A stretch of DNA of 64,000 nucleotides from Forficula auricularia (GCA_024734495.1 JALMQS010000841.1:4828465-4892464); one strand, 5' to 3'. Counted from the stretch's first letter, positions 11,221-21,309 are shown. Made by a program: numbers and translations. The notes: a model not told the origin generated them from the letters alone.

Positions 11221-11340
11221 GAATTTGAATTTTTAGTGAAATCACACATAATTAATTATAATTAGTAGTTGTATTATTTGATCTTATTCAATAAATAATT
11301 ATAATTTATTATGTGTGATTTCACTAAAAATTCAAATTTT
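11221..11340. repeat. Family G foldback (copy 1)
   Basis: Arms GAATTTTTAGTGAAATCACA and its inverse flank a short A/T centre. Longer copies occur at 30006-30280 and around the Helitron at 34795-36080. Confidence 0.65.
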
Positions 11341-11654
11341 AATCAAATTAATCACAAAAATAAAAGTTTCAATAACTTCATTACTTTAAATTATTTATCG
11401 ATTATAATTTTTTTTTTCAAGAAAATTTATTGTAGATATTATGTACTTTCTTAAGTCAGTTATAAGATTCCTACTTGATCTAAATCCCAAGTATTAATTA
11501 AATTGTTTCTTCGTCTTCTTCTTATTAAAAGACCAATATGGTTTCAATAGCTTCATTATTAATAGAGTTATGGTCTGCCAGCGTTTTTAGGTTATCCTCT
11601 GCTTCTTTTGCCTGCTGGCTTGTTGATTAAATTTTTTTTGAGAATTCGGCCTTA

Positions 11655-11849
11655 GCTCATTATTTCCACCTGTGTGTACCAATTTTCTCTTCTACATTTG
11701 ATCCACTAATCAATCTTTTGGATTTCAAATTTTTCTCTTATGTTTTCACTTCTTTGTTTATCAAACAGCGAAAGGTCAAGAATTCTTCTAAGGATCTTCA
11801 TCTCAACCGTTTCCAACATCTGCCTGGTCAGTATTGGTCTTACCATAGT
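11655..11849 (-). pseudogene. LINE reverse-transcriptase protein, C-terminal relic
   Basis: The minus-strand frame reads MVRPIL, then LETVEMKILRRIL, LFDKQRSENIREKFEIQKI and, after one stop codon, WIKCRRENWY. The TVEMKILRRI block followed by RS-x-x-IR and a W-x-x-RR motif is typical of the end of insect endonuclease/reverse-transcriptase polyproteins. Only about 65 codons remain, with one in-frame stop. The upstream RT and endonuclease domains are absent, so it is a dead fragment. Confidence 0.65.
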
Positions 11850-12041
11850 CTTATTTATAAATTTTCACCTTGGCTTTGTTTCTAAATAAATAAATGAATC
11901 AGAAGCCTAAATTAATTTAAATTGATCTTTAAAATTGGGAGGGCATCACGCATGGCAAAATTAGTAGATGAATTTTTTAATTTACAAGATCGTAGGAAAT
12001 TGGATAAATAAATTAATTTCAGTTTTACATTAAATAATATG

Positions 12042-12077
12042 TACGTTTCGTCGCTTTATTTGCGAGTTCTTCAGCGA
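12042..12077 (-). ncRNA. Hammerhead-like motif, foldback H
   Basis: Minus strand: CTGAAGA (12068-12074), helix II TCGC with GCGA around AAATAAA, GAAAC (12045-12049), GTA. The pair closing helix II is mismatched. Confidence 0.4.
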
Positions 12078-12317
12078 CTGTAAATCAAATAGAATTTTAT
12101 ACAAATAAAAATATTATAATAATTCCTATATAACAATTACATACACATTATTCTAGGTTAACATTACCTTATATGTATATATAGGAATTATTGTAGTCTT
12201 TATAATTTTGTAGTGGGTTGAAAGAGTAAAAAAGAAAGTAAAGTTGAAAGTAAAGTAAAGTTGAAAGAGTAGTAGCCAAAGCAAGAATGCACCGTGTCCA
12301 ATAAAATTCATAGAATA

Positions 12318-12357
12318 AAGACGTTTCTGCCTGACTTTATCGGGCCATCTTCAGTTT
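12318..12357 (-). ncRNA. Hammerhead-like motif, foldback I left arm
   Basis: Minus strand: CTGAAGA (12348-12354), helix II TGCC-type with GGCA, GAAACGTC. Helix III lacks a loop. Confidence 0.45.
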
Positions 12358-12510
12358 ATTGGGAATTATACACATATTACCATAAGTACATGTGATTGTT
12401 CCTGAATTTGTCAACAATAAGAAATTTAACTTCATATATTAATTTAATGTTGTGATGGAGCCCGAAATTCAGAGAAGACTCGTCTCTGAATCTTGGCCTC
12501 CAGCACAACG

Positions 12511-12689
12511 TTTTTTTTTTGGCTTTTCGGCCTTTCTAGCCATAAGCCATTTACGATACTAATTATTTTATTTAAATTTGTCTCTACCTCGGGGGTCAGA
12601 TTTTAGCCGGATGTCTCGAGTCGGATTCGAACTCGGGTCCTCTTGGTTAGCTGGCTGGCATGCTACCGCCTAGCCTACCCGACCCCCCC
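12511..12689 (-). mobile_element. tRNA-derived SINE (copy 2)
   Basis: Inverted copy of the SINE at 3751, with B box AGTTCGAATCC (minus strand, 12623-12633) and the A-tail read as T-run at 12511-12520. Flanked by the direct repeat CAGCACAAC (12501-12509 and 12690-12698), a clean TSD. It sits in the loop of foldback I. Confidence 0.85.
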
Positions 12690-12789
12690 CAGCACAACAT
12701 TAAATTAATATATGAGGTTAAATTTCTTATTGTTGACAAATCCATGAACAATCACATGTACTTATGGTAATATGTGTATAATTCCCAAT

Positions 12790-12830
12790 AAACTGAAGAT
12801 GGCCCGATAAAGTCAGGCAGAAACGTCTTT
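12790..12830 (+). ncRNA. Hammerhead-like motif, foldback I right arm
   Basis: CTGAAGA (12793-12799), helix II with GGCC and GGCA blocks, GAAAC (12820-12824), GTC (12825-12827). Near-identical to the left-arm copy. Confidence 0.45.
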
Positions 12831-13060
12831 ATTCTATGAATTTTATTGGACACGGTGCATCATTGCTTTGGCTTAATAACTCCTTCAACTCGCTACAAAT
12901 TTATCACAGTCACGATCTCCAACAATAATCTTTATAATTGTCTAATTGTATAAAAGTGAATTTGATTTACAGTCGCTGAAGGAGTCGCAAAAAGAACGTC
13001 TTATTTAATATAAAACTCTTAAATTAATTTATTTATCCAATTCTCTATGATCTTGTAAAC

Positions 13061-13570
13061 TAATTAAATTATGGATACAATTAACCAAACAAGATTAATA
13101 AATTATTTCTTACTGTTTTTACAATGTTTTTCAACTTCTAATTTTGAATCTGCTGTCCGTATTCATTCACTAAAGTCATTTATTCTGATTTTACTTGAAG
13201 ACGACTTCAAAAATAGAAATAAAAATCGAGGCATACGTGAAAAATATTAGAATATTTTAATTATTTTAGAAAAATTATTAATATTAAATAATAGGTAGTC
13301 TCTTTGTCAAGGCCGTCCTAAGATGTTTGGCGCTTATGGACAATTATGCGCCTCTCTTCATAAGAAAATATACACGGGAGGTTTTAAAACGGGTGCACGG
13401 AGATCAGTGAAGTTTTACAAAAATTTCAGAACTAGAAAGAGTCATTATATTACCAATAAAACAAATAAATAAATACAAAATTCAAATAATCTATATTAAC
13501 AAAAACAGAAGTAACTTATTGTATGTATAATAACTGAAATATTTAGTTTCCTAGCAAAATTGTCGTCCAT
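13061..13570. other. AT-rich stretch, nothing recognised
   Basis: No coding similarity. Short blocks such as GGCCGTCCTAAG (13310) are unmatched elsewhere in the window. Confidence 0.35.
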
Positions 13571-13913
13571 AAAAATAATTTTTAAGAAAAAAATAAAAAC
13601 CGACTTCAAAAAATTAAATGCAACAAAATAAAATACACTAAAAGGTATAAAATAATTATTATCTTATTTAGTTACAACTAAACGACGAAATATTAATATG
13701 AAATTACTTTTGAAGTCGGTGCCAAACTAACTATACCTATAAGTGAGCATACCCTCCAAACGTACTAAGTAAGATTCGTCGAGTGCGATTCATAAAAGGT
13801 ATATGTTTGGCACCGACTTCAAAAAGTAATTTCATGTTAATATTTTAGGTTAAAAATAAAATAAAATGAGAGAGTCTTCTGTTTTTTAAATAAAATAATT
13901 TTTAATTATTTCT

Positions 13914-13955
13914 AGAGACTATAGTTTCGAAGGCATTGCCTTCATCATCAGTCTA
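13914..13955 (-). ncRNA. Hammerhead-like motif, PLE palindrome left arm
   Basis: Minus strand: CTGATGA (13945-13951), one unpaired T, helix II GAAGGC/GCCTTC with AAT loop, GAAAC (13924-13928), TATA loop, GTC; predicted cleavage between 13917 and 13916. Lies downstream of the GIY-YIG frame on the same strand. Confidence 0.6.
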
Positions 13956-14188
13956 TCACAAATATTTCAAATTAGTTACAAATTAAGATTTATACATAGA
14001 AAATTTTGAAAAATATATAATGTCTTTTTCTTCATGTTTCTTCTTGGGAGATTAGAATATAACTGGCTCAATATCTGGGTTGCTCTTTTGTTTAGGCATT
14101 TTCTAATGAGTTTTACCTGAATGAATGGAATGTTTTTAAAAAAGGGTCAAAGGGTAAAAAAGGGTGTTTAGGCATTTTCTAATGAGTT

Positions 14189-14860
14189 TTACCTGAATGA
14201 ATGGAATGTTTTTAAAAAGGGGTCATTGATAATTTCTAGTTTTTCATTTAAAGATTCAATTGGGCTTTTTTCCAAGGATTTTAATATTTCAATGGATTCT
14301 TTTAAAGAAAGAATTAAGGGGTCATTGACTTCTTTGATCAATTTAATTTTGGATTGATCTGGAAAACTATGATTGTTAGCATTTAAATGCCCTGCAAATG
14401 CATAATTTTCATATTTTAATTTGTAGGCTCTCTTGTGTTCATTGATCCTAATAGATAAATTTCTTTCCGTTTTTCCTATATAAGTTGCATTGCAATCTTG
14501 GCATGTCAATTTATATACACCGGATTTTTCATTTTCCGGAATTTTATCTTTAATTTGACTTAATTCACTTCCTAATGTATATGGTGATCTAAAGATTGTT
14601 GCGTACCCTAAAGATTTTAATTTGTGCTTTATTCTTTCGGACATCTTACCATAATATGGTAATATTAGTTTTGGCAGATCTTTAATTTGTGAATTTTGTG
14701 AATAGATTAAATTTAAATTTGATTTTTGAATTTTACCTTTTAATATTTGATCTATTAAATTGCTTTCATAACCATTATTTATAGCTATTTCTTTGATTAT
14801 CTCTAGTTCTGTTAAAAAATGCTCTTTCTTTAATGGGATACTATTTAAACGGTGGATCAT
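14189..14860 (-). pseudogene. Penelope-like protein, RT C-terminus plus GIY-YIG endonuclease
   Basis: This open 223-codon frame is the C-terminal part of a PLE protein. Residues 1-50 are the end of the RT region (MIHRL, then EIIKEIAINNGY). Residues 63-100 are the usual linker (LPKLILPYYGKMSERIKHKL). From about 113 comes the GIY-YIG nuclease: GVYKLTC, CNATYIGKT and the R-x-x-EH block at 138-142. The cysteine pair C120/C123 and histidines H158 and H164 fit the zinc-binding CCHH arrangement known in PLE GIY-YIG domains. The nuclease nicks target DNA to prime reverse transcription. The RT fingers and palm are missing, because the frame stops at the palindrome centre, so it cannot act alone. It remains uninterrupted, unlike the right-arm copy. 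Confidence 0.85.
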
Positions 14861-14879
14861 TGAATGGAATGCTGCTAAT

Positions 14880-15440
14880 TTGGTTATGAAAGCAATTTAA
14901 TAGATCAAATATTAAAAGGTAAAATTCAAAATCAAATTTAAATTTAATCTATTCACAAAATCAAAATTAAAGATCTGCCAAAACAATATTACCATATTAT
15001 GGTAAGATGTCCGAAAGAATAAAGCACAAATTAAAATCTTTAGGTTGCAACAATCTTTAGATCACCATATACATTAGGAAGTGAATTAAGTCAAATTAAA
15101 ATAAAATTCCGGAAAATGAAAAATCCGGTGTATATAAATTGACATGCCAAGATTGCAATGCAACTTATATAGGAAAAACGGAAAGAAATTTATCTATTAG
15201 GATCAATGAACACAAGAGAGCCTACAAATTAAAAATATGAAAATTATGCATTTGCAGAGCATTTAAATGCTAACAATCATAGTTTTCAGATCAATCCAAA
15301 ATTAAATTGATCAAAGAAGTCAATGACCCCTTAATCTTTCTTTAAAAAGAATCCATTGAAATATTAAAATCCTTGGAAAAAAGCCCAATTGAATCTTTAA
15401 ATGAAAAACTAGAAATTATCAATGACCCTTTTTAAAAACA
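14880..15440 (+). pseudogene. Penelope-like GIY-YIG copy, frameshifted (right arm)
   Basis: Inverted duplicate of the 14189-14783 coding region, on the plus strand. It keeps KLTCQDCNATYIGKTERN near 15138-15190, but several 1-10 nt deletions break the frame (for example near 15040-15060, 15110 and 15240). The asymmetry shows that the right arm decayed after duplication, or that read errors accumulated there. Confidence 0.75.
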
Positions 15441-15689
15441 TTCCATTCATTCAGGTAAAACTCATTAGAAAATGCCTAAACACCCTTTTACCCTTTGACC
15501 CTTTTTTAAAAACATTCCATTCATTCAGGTAAAACTCATTAGAAAATGCCTAAACAAAAGAGCAACCCAGATATTGAGCCAGTTATATTCTAATCTCCCA
15601 AGAAGAAACATGAAGAAAAAGACATTATATATTTTTCAAAATTTTCTATGTATAAATCTTAATTTGTAACTAATTTGAAATATTTGTGA

Positions 15690-15732
15690 TAGACTGATGA
15701 TGAAGGCAATGCCTTCGAAAACTATAGTCTCT
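15690..15732 (+). ncRNA. Hammerhead-like motif, PLE palindrome right arm
   Basis: CTGATGA (15694-15700), helix II GAAGGC/GCCTTC, GAAAAC with one extra A, TATA loop, GTC. The extra A would disturb the core relative to the left arm. Confidence 0.45.
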
Positions 15733-16326
15733 AGAAATAATTAAAAATTATTTTATTTAAAAACAGAAGACTCTCTCATTTTATTTTATTTTTAACCTAA
15801 AATAAAAACAATTCTGTTACCATCGACAGTGAAATCTTTTATTCATGTTAATATTTCGTCGTTTAGTTGTAACTAAATAATATAATAATTATTTTATACC
15901 TTTTAGTGTATTTTATTTGTTGCATTTAATTTTTTGAAGTCGGTTTTTATTTTTTTCTTAAAAATTATTTTTATTTTTCTCTTTTTAGTGATGTTATTAA
16001 TAGTGATCATATCATCAGAACTTGACCAAATTAATATGACACCATCCCTAAGACACCCCCTTTCGGATAAAAAAAGAACCATCGAAATCGGTTCATAAAC
16101 AAAGAAGTTAGGTCTAAACAAACCTAATAAAAAAGGTCTAATACCTATGAAAAAAATACGAAAAAAATGGGACCAATCGGAAGCTAGACTGGACCCAATG
16201 CAAAAAAAAATTTCAAAATCGGTTGAGAATTGGCGGAGATATGAGGTAACATAGGCACAAAAAAAAAAAAAAAAAAAAAATTTAATGGATTAGAGAACCT
16301 CCTCCTTTTTTGAAGTCGGTTAAAAA

Positions 16327-16945
16327 AGGCTGGCTATAGTCCATTTAGCCTTGTAGTAACTACAAGGTGGCCCTACACATTGTGTCTTAATTGAGTTGAC
16401 TTTTTCTTCCTGCTTTCCGATTCCTACAATCCTTAAGTATTATTAAAAACGGGATGGTATTTCTATTTTTTCATCTTTATATCATTAAATTTATTTTGCA
16501 TAATTTCAAATAGGGCAAAGGGTTTGAACTTCTCTTTGGATATTCAAGTGTTGTAATGAAATGGTAGTAAAAAATCCAGTTAATTATGTTTATTAAGGTT
16601 GGTCTCTTCAAAGATTTTAATTATAAAATAAATCAAACGCCTTTTTTTTAATTTTCATATTAATAACCAGCACTGTCGTAGAACGTAGACTTGTAAGCGA
16701 TTACCTTGGTAGTTATCAAGAGAGATTATTTTTTTATATTTCAAACTTTCTTTGATGTTTTAAATCAGGAACCAGGAGGCCAGTTTTGTTCAATTCATTT
16801 CTTGAATTGTTTAGAAATACTTAATTTCAATGGGTTGGAATGAAAAGAAGTTAAAAAAGGGGCCAAATACGATTGGAGATCGCATAACGAGGGTTCCAAA
16901 ACTAATAAATAACTATATTAGAATAATTCTTATAAAGGTAATAAA
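16327..16945. other. AT-rich stretch, nothing recognised
   Basis: No similarity seen. It leads into the tandem array. Confidence 0.35.
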
Positions 16946-17915
16946 TAGGTGTAGGTATATCAAAACAAATACGGTATTTCATCTCTCTAAATACTCTTAT
17001 ATTAGAATCGATAAAAATATCGTTGGAATTAATAGTTTATTTTTCTATGAACATCAAATATTTGGACTACAGGGAGGACCGTTTCTATGGTATAAATTTC
17101 AGATTTTTCAAGGATTTACAATTAATTTTTTTTACTTTATATCAAAACAAATACCATATTTTGTCTCTCAAAATACTCTTCTATTAGAATTGATAGAAAT
17201 ATCTTGGAATTTCAATTTTTTTCCCGCAAAATATTCTAAGATTGAGACCACAGGGGGAGGGGACCCTTTGTATTCATTTTAGATTTTTTCGAGGATTTCA
17301 AAGTAATTTTTTTTGTCAAAATAAATTATCAAAATAAATACCATATTTTCTCTCTCTAAATATTCTTCTATTAGAAATCTTGGAATTTGAAATCTTTTTC
17401 CAAAATATTTTTACATTGAGACCTCAGGGGAAACCTTTTGTATTCATTTCATATTTTTTTTCGAGAGTTTTAAAGAATTTTTTTCGCTTTATATCAAAAT
17501 AAATGCCATATTTATTCTCTATAAATACTCTTGTATAAGAATTGATAGAAATATCTTGGAATTTGAAATTTTTTTTCACAAAATATTCAAAGATTGAGAC
17601 CACAGGGGAGATCTTTTGTATTAATTTTAGATTTTTTAGATGGTGTCAAAATAAATTTTTTTCTCTTTATATCAAAATAAATGCCATAATTATTCTCTAT
17701 AAATACTCTTGTATTAGAATTGATAGAAATATCATGGAATTTGAAATTTTTTTTCACAAAATATTCAAAGATTGAGACCACAAGGGAGACACAGGGGAGA
17801 CCTTTTGTATTCATTTCATATTTTTTAGAGGGTGTCAAAATAATTTTTTTTTCGCTTTATATCAAAATAAATACCATATTTTGTCTCTCTAAATACTCTT
17901 GTATTAGAAATTAAT
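16946..17915. repeat. Minisatellite-like tandem array, about 165-190 bp unit
   Basis: Five to six diverged units share ATATCAAAATAAATGCCATA, then AATACTCTTGTATTAGAATT, GATAGAAATATCTTGGAATT, GATTGAGACCACAGGGGA and TTGTATTCATTT. Units begin near 16956, 17141, 17325, 17492, 17669 and 17858. The apparent frames across it (such as 16830-17282) are artefacts of the repeat. A partial unit recurs at 22672-22725, beside foldback J1. Confidence 0.75.
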
Positions 17916-18147
17916 ACTTTCCGCAAAAACTATTAAAAAAATAAACTCAGTGATGACCTGATGACTTTATAAAATAATTTTATTTATTTCTTAAATATAA
18001 TTTACATATTCAATAAGGATATTATATTATAATTGAAATTTAATTATAGAAAAAAATTGAAGGAGACAATAAAAGAGTGTCTTCTGCTGGAATTATACAT
18101 TTTATTTATTTATAACTAGACTATAGTTACGAGGGGGTTCGGGGCAT

Positions 18148-18360
18148 AGTGCATTTTCAGACCATTTAATCTCCGAGAAACATTGTTTTCCAGATGAATC
18201 AAATATTAAATTAATTAGATCAGAATTAAATGCCCTAAAAATTAGTATTTTCGATTCGTTAGAAATTTTAAAATCATACAATAATTCACCAAAAAAATTC
18301 TTAAATCGGAAAATAGAAATTCCCGAAAGTTTTATTTTAAAAATAGCCGCTAAAATATAA
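18148..18360 (+). pseudogene. PLE GIY-YIG domain, C-terminal fragment (C1)
   Basis: The plus-strand frame begins SAFSDHL and continues through HCFPDESNIKLI, SLEILKSYNNSP and LNRKIEIPESFILK to a TAA stop. It aligns block by block with the 14189-14860 protein (AFAGHL, HSFPDQSKIKLI, SIEILKSLEKSP, LNEKLEII), so it is the same region of a diverged PLE protein. The conserved histidines of HL and of H-x-F are kept. The GIY-YIG catalytic core upstream is missing. The opposite-strand frame at 18102-18428 is a shadow. Confidence 0.8.
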
Positions 18361-18507
18361 ACTTCACGAACCCCACCTATAGCCAAAATAATAAAACAAG
18401 TATAAATTTCAATTCTGAACTTGCCCACACTGTATATTTTCTTAACCTAACCCCATGAAAGATTTTAACCTTTCATTCATAAATTAATTCCTGTGAATAC
18501 AATGTAA

Positions 18508-18552
18508 TAGACTGATGAAGAGGGCAAAGCCTTCGAAACTATATTCTCGTTA
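18508..18552 (+). ncRNA. Hammerhead-like motif, PLE C1
   Basis: CTGATGA (18512-18518), one unpaired A, helix II GAGGGC/GCCTTC with AAA loop, GAAAC (18535-18539), TATA loop. The expected GTC triplet is TTC, so helix III is weakened. Confidence 0.45.
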
Positions 18553-18666
18553 TAAATAAATAAAATTTATAATTCCAGCAGAAGACACACTCTTTTATTT
18601 TCTTCTTCAATATATAAAAAATTCTGCTACTCTCGGCAAAAACTTTCAATTTAATTATAGAAAAAA

Positions 18667-19065
18667 AAATTATAATTAAATGTACGATCATATTAATGAA
18701 GTATGTTATAATATACTAGGGGTGAAGGGGTGTAGTAAATGATTATAACAAGATGTATTATTTCATACAAGGTTTATTCAGTATAAGTACAGAGGCACGG
18801 TGTGACAGGGGTCTCAGTCATAAGTCATCCGCCACCCTGATTATCAGAGATTCCTCGCTTAAATATAATTATAATCAGGTCAAGCTTTGCAATCTCAGAA
18901 ATTACATAAGCCTACTCCTTCCGCGTAGACTTATCTAACATGTCGAAAAGGCATATCACAACAAGTATTCATTGAAGATGGTGGAATTTTTTTATATTTT
19001 AAAATTCGAATCTGTTGTTACCTAAGTGAAAGTTACTTTATCAGCTTAGATTGACAATTAAAATA
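18667..19065. other. Nothing recognised
   Basis: AT-rich, no similarity seen. Confidence 0.3.
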
Positions 19066-19263
19066 GATTGAACCATAGAGTATATAGAGAGGAAGGCTCC
19101 ATAAGGGCCCTATGTATTTTAGCGTATACGAGTTACAGAGCTCTCTGGCGGTTCGTATACAGAAGCAAAATGGCGGGAACCGCATCTCATCGAGGAAAAT
19201 TTTGGTGACGTCACACAGCGGATGATTCAAAATAATTTATCATGAGTAAAACATGAGCTTATA

Positions 19264-19550
19264 TACAGGGTGATTCACGGTCGATGGGACGTTATCCGTT
19301 TTATGTAAAACGGAAAGTCGGATTTTTCTGAAAATTTAGCACCTTATATTTTCTTATCTGTTCTATCGATCTAAAATATTTTCAGCCTTGCGACGTTTCG
19401 GCTTCCATTGAAAAGTCACAGCAACTATATTTTTTTTAGATAGATAGAACAGGTAAGAAAATGTAAGGTGCTAAATTTTCAGAAAAATCCGACTTTCTGT
19501 TTTACATAAAACGGATAACGTCCCATCGACCGTGAATCACCCTGTATATT
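19264..19550. mobile_element. Foldback MITE nested in the P-like element
   Basis: Arms of about 110 bp are near-perfect inverted copies, from ACAGGGTGATTCACGGTCGA inwards to ATCTGTTCTATC, around a 60-nt spacer. TATA flanks both outer ends. The spacer carries GCGACGTTTCGGCTTCCA, reminiscent of the PLE-type GAAACGTC block, but without the ribozyme core. Confidence 0.75.
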
Positions 19551-20069
19551 AAAGAAAAAAATTATTAATTGTTTTGTAATTAAAATAAATACAAATCTTT
19601 AAAATATATATATAATAAATCGTACTTTTATTAAAAAAAAACTTTGGCAAATAATTAATGTAAAGATTTAAGTATCTTTTTTGAGTTTCTTTTTTTGAAA
19701 ATAATTTAATTAAGATTCAGGGACTTTGAGGGACTAGGAGGAAATTCATATATAAAATAAATACTTGAAAATAATTTAAAATTAACCATTTTTTTATTTA
19801 GACCAAAAAATGACATTACAAATATTTTAATAAATAAATACAATCTTTTCAATGGAATTTTTGTGATTCGCATTCGCCAATATTAGTTATTTGAGGAAAA
19901 CCTTCAAAGAATCACCTAGACACTTAAAAAAATAAACAATATTTTTACTTTATTTTCTAATTGAAATGATCTTTTTTTTATTAAATTAAAATAAGATATA
20001 TCTATTTACCTATAAAATATAGGCTATTCTTTATTTTAATAAAAATATGTATATATATGTTGTCGGCTT

Positions 20070-20163
20070 CTGGCACAAAATCTAATCAAGAGCCGGTGTT
20101 TGGAGACCTGTGGACGGACGGCTTTAATGTGGATACGAAATCACTTCATTCTGGAGAATCTCG
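20070..20163 (-). pseudogene. Possible second exon of the THAP reading frame
   Basis: On the minus strand a pyrimidine-poor acceptor-like CTGCAG ends at 20164. One frame downstream reads RRLQRDSPE, stop, SDFVSTLKP and later LDFVPEADN, broadly like the second half of a THAP domain (a C/S-x-HF block, then a terminal AVP-type motif). It has in-frame stops and lacks the C-x2-H pair, so it is at best a decayed exon. Confidence 0.3.
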
Positions 20164-20357
20164 CTGCAGACGTCGTGGATATTTTTTATAAATTGTTTTT
20201 GATTAAAAATTGTCAGAACATATAAAGAAATATTTATTATTTTCATGGATATCAGCAAATTGACACCAGCGTTTAGCTCTATAATTAAATTATTCAAGAA
20301 TTAACACATAAAAATCAAAGAAATAAATTATTAGTTAATTTTAAATAGGTTACTTAC

Positions 20358-20458
20358 ATTTCATTGTTTTTAGGGCGTCGAAAAAAAGTATGTTCTTTAT
20401 CTGATTTTGTGTCGCGAAAGCAACCTTTCACACAACATTGACGTCGAGAACTAGCCAT
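20358..20458 (-). CDS. THAP-domain first exon
   Basis: ATG at 20458 opens a 33-codon frame starting MASSRRQCCVKGCFRD and continuing HTFFRRPKNNE. It ends at a consensus splice donor (GTAAGT, 20352-20357). The C-x3-4-C pair near the N-terminus followed by the FFR-x-PK motif is the signature of the THAP zinc-binding DNA-binding domain. P-element transposases carry this domain at their N-terminus to bind sites near the transposon ends. The start codon is the first in frame and immediately precedes the domain, as in THAP proteins. The zinc ligands C-x2-H should lie in the next exon, which is degenerate. The exon belongs to the surrounding P-like element rather than to a host gene, judging by TIRs and TSD on either side. 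Confidence 0.75.
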
Positions 20459-21309
20459 ATTTAATGATATTTTAATCGATAAATGTGTACGTTGGAAAAT
20501 TTTCTAAATGAACGTTTGATTAAAACAAAGCCTGTAGAATCTTTTATCTATGACAAAAACAAAATGTCAGACTGAATGTCATGTGACAATATGCTCTATG
20601 AATGGCTCTTAAGGACTAAGAGTTTGAGCATGACCCGCTAGAGAGTGCTTTTTCCAAATACGCAAGCTTTCCTCTCTATATACTCTATGGATTGAACATT
20701 CTAGTAGAGTTATGAAAATACACTCTTCAATCAATATTATGAATGTAAGATCGTGGTCTTTCATTTGTGAGAGAGAATGGTTCTTTTTATTTTCATTTCC
20801 ACTCATTTTGCTACAATATATATAATATGTGTTTCTTTTCATTGGTTTTATCTGCTCGACTCGGACTGCTCCGACCCTTTGGAGCCGGAGCCCTTACGCA
20901 GAGACGCGTATACAGATGTTCCCGCCATAAGCTGGAGTTAATTGAACATAAAATAATAATAACTTAAAAATAAAATAAAATACACTTAAATGTATAAAAT
21001 AATTATCTTATTTAGTTACAACTAAACGAGGAAATATTAACATGAAATCCCTTTTTGAAGTCGGTGCCAAACAAACGATTTAAGCGAGCGTACCCGCCAA
21101 ACGTAGTAAGTAAGATCCGTCAAGTGCGATTCATAAAATGTATGTATATATGTTTGGCACTTCAAATAGTAATTTCATGTGAATATTTCGTCGTTTAGTT
21201 GTAACTAAATTAGATAATTATTTTATAACTTTTAGTGTATTTTATTTTATTTTTAAGTTATTATTATTTTATTTGTTGTATTTAATTTTTTGAAATCAGT
21301 TTTATTTTT

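Larger units (their letters stand above)
12206..12900. mobile_element. Inner foldback I, split by a SINE
   Basis: Arms of about 230-270 bp are inverted copies and include GCACCGTGTCCAATAAAATT and the hammerhead-like block. A SINE inserted at the loop separates the arms. The left arm also contains a short GAAAGTAAAG tandem array (12228-12271) not present on the right, so the array arose after the palindrome. Confidence 0.7.
11981..13060. mobile_element. Outer foldback H (host of nested elements)
   Basis: Arms at about 11981-12125 and 12940-13060 are inverted copies; TTACAAGATC, TTGGATAAATAAATTAATTT and CAGTCGCTGAAG are shared. The left arm carries a hammerhead-like motif on the minus strand; the right arm copy is degenerate. 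A second foldback (12206-12900) sits inside. Confidence 0.65.
13846..15841. mobile_element. Head-to-head palindromic Penelope-like insertion, 15-bp TSD
   Basis: The left arm (13846 to about 14783) and right arm (about 14880-15841) are inverted copies of the 3' part of one PLE. The left arm is coding on minus, the right arm on plus. Both arms share a local duplication of the TTTAGGCATTTTCTAATGAG block, so that duplication predates the inversion. The unit is flanked by TTCATGTTAATATTT (13831-13845 and 15842-15856), showing that it was inserted as a unit or completed during insertion. Confidence 0.8.
13571..16326 (-). repeat. Family B repeat (B1), split by a PLE palindrome
   Basis: B elements run between an AACCGACTTC-type end and a TTTTCTTAAAAATT end. 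Their inner half is itself an inverted repeat centred on a GTACCCGCCAAACGTACTAAG-like loop. B1 is split at 13845/15842 by the PLE palindrome; joining the flanks restores the sequence seen uninterrupted at 24040-24230. Non-coding. B-type sequences of this kind are common in insect genomes, to my recollection. Confidence 0.75.
18057..18647 (+). mobile_element. Penelope-like element C1, about 19-20 bp TSD
   Basis: Outer arms (18057-18115 and 18540-18605) are inverted copies. Flanking direct repeats AATTTAATTATAGAAAAAA lie at about 18037-18056 and 18648-18666. Inside, a plus-strand PLE C-terminal frame (18148-18360) is followed by a hammerhead-like motif on the same strand and a tail ending CTCGGCAAAAACTTTC. 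The same family, without coding sequence, recurs at 50834 and 57082. Confidence 0.75.
19074..20689 (-). mobile_element. P-element-like transposon relic
   Basis: The ends are inverted copies beginning CATAGAGTATATAGAGAGGA (left 19074, right ending 20689), and the unit is flanked by the perfect 8-bp direct repeat GATTGAAC (19066-19073 and 20690-20697). Terminal CA and 8-bp TSDs are features of the P superfamily, and a THAP-domain exon lies inside (20358-20458, minus). A foldback (19264-19550) has inserted near the left end. Most of the transposase, including the catalytic part, is not recognisable, so the copy is decayed or internally deleted. Confidence 0.75.

Noticed and set aside
16830..17282. 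150-codon plus-strand frame
   Set aside because: It lies mostly in the tandem array and its sequence repeats with the array unit; no domain.
19386..19425. GACGTTTCGGCTTCC in the foldback of the P-like element
   Set aside because: The block resembles PLE motifs, but no catalytic core could be found.
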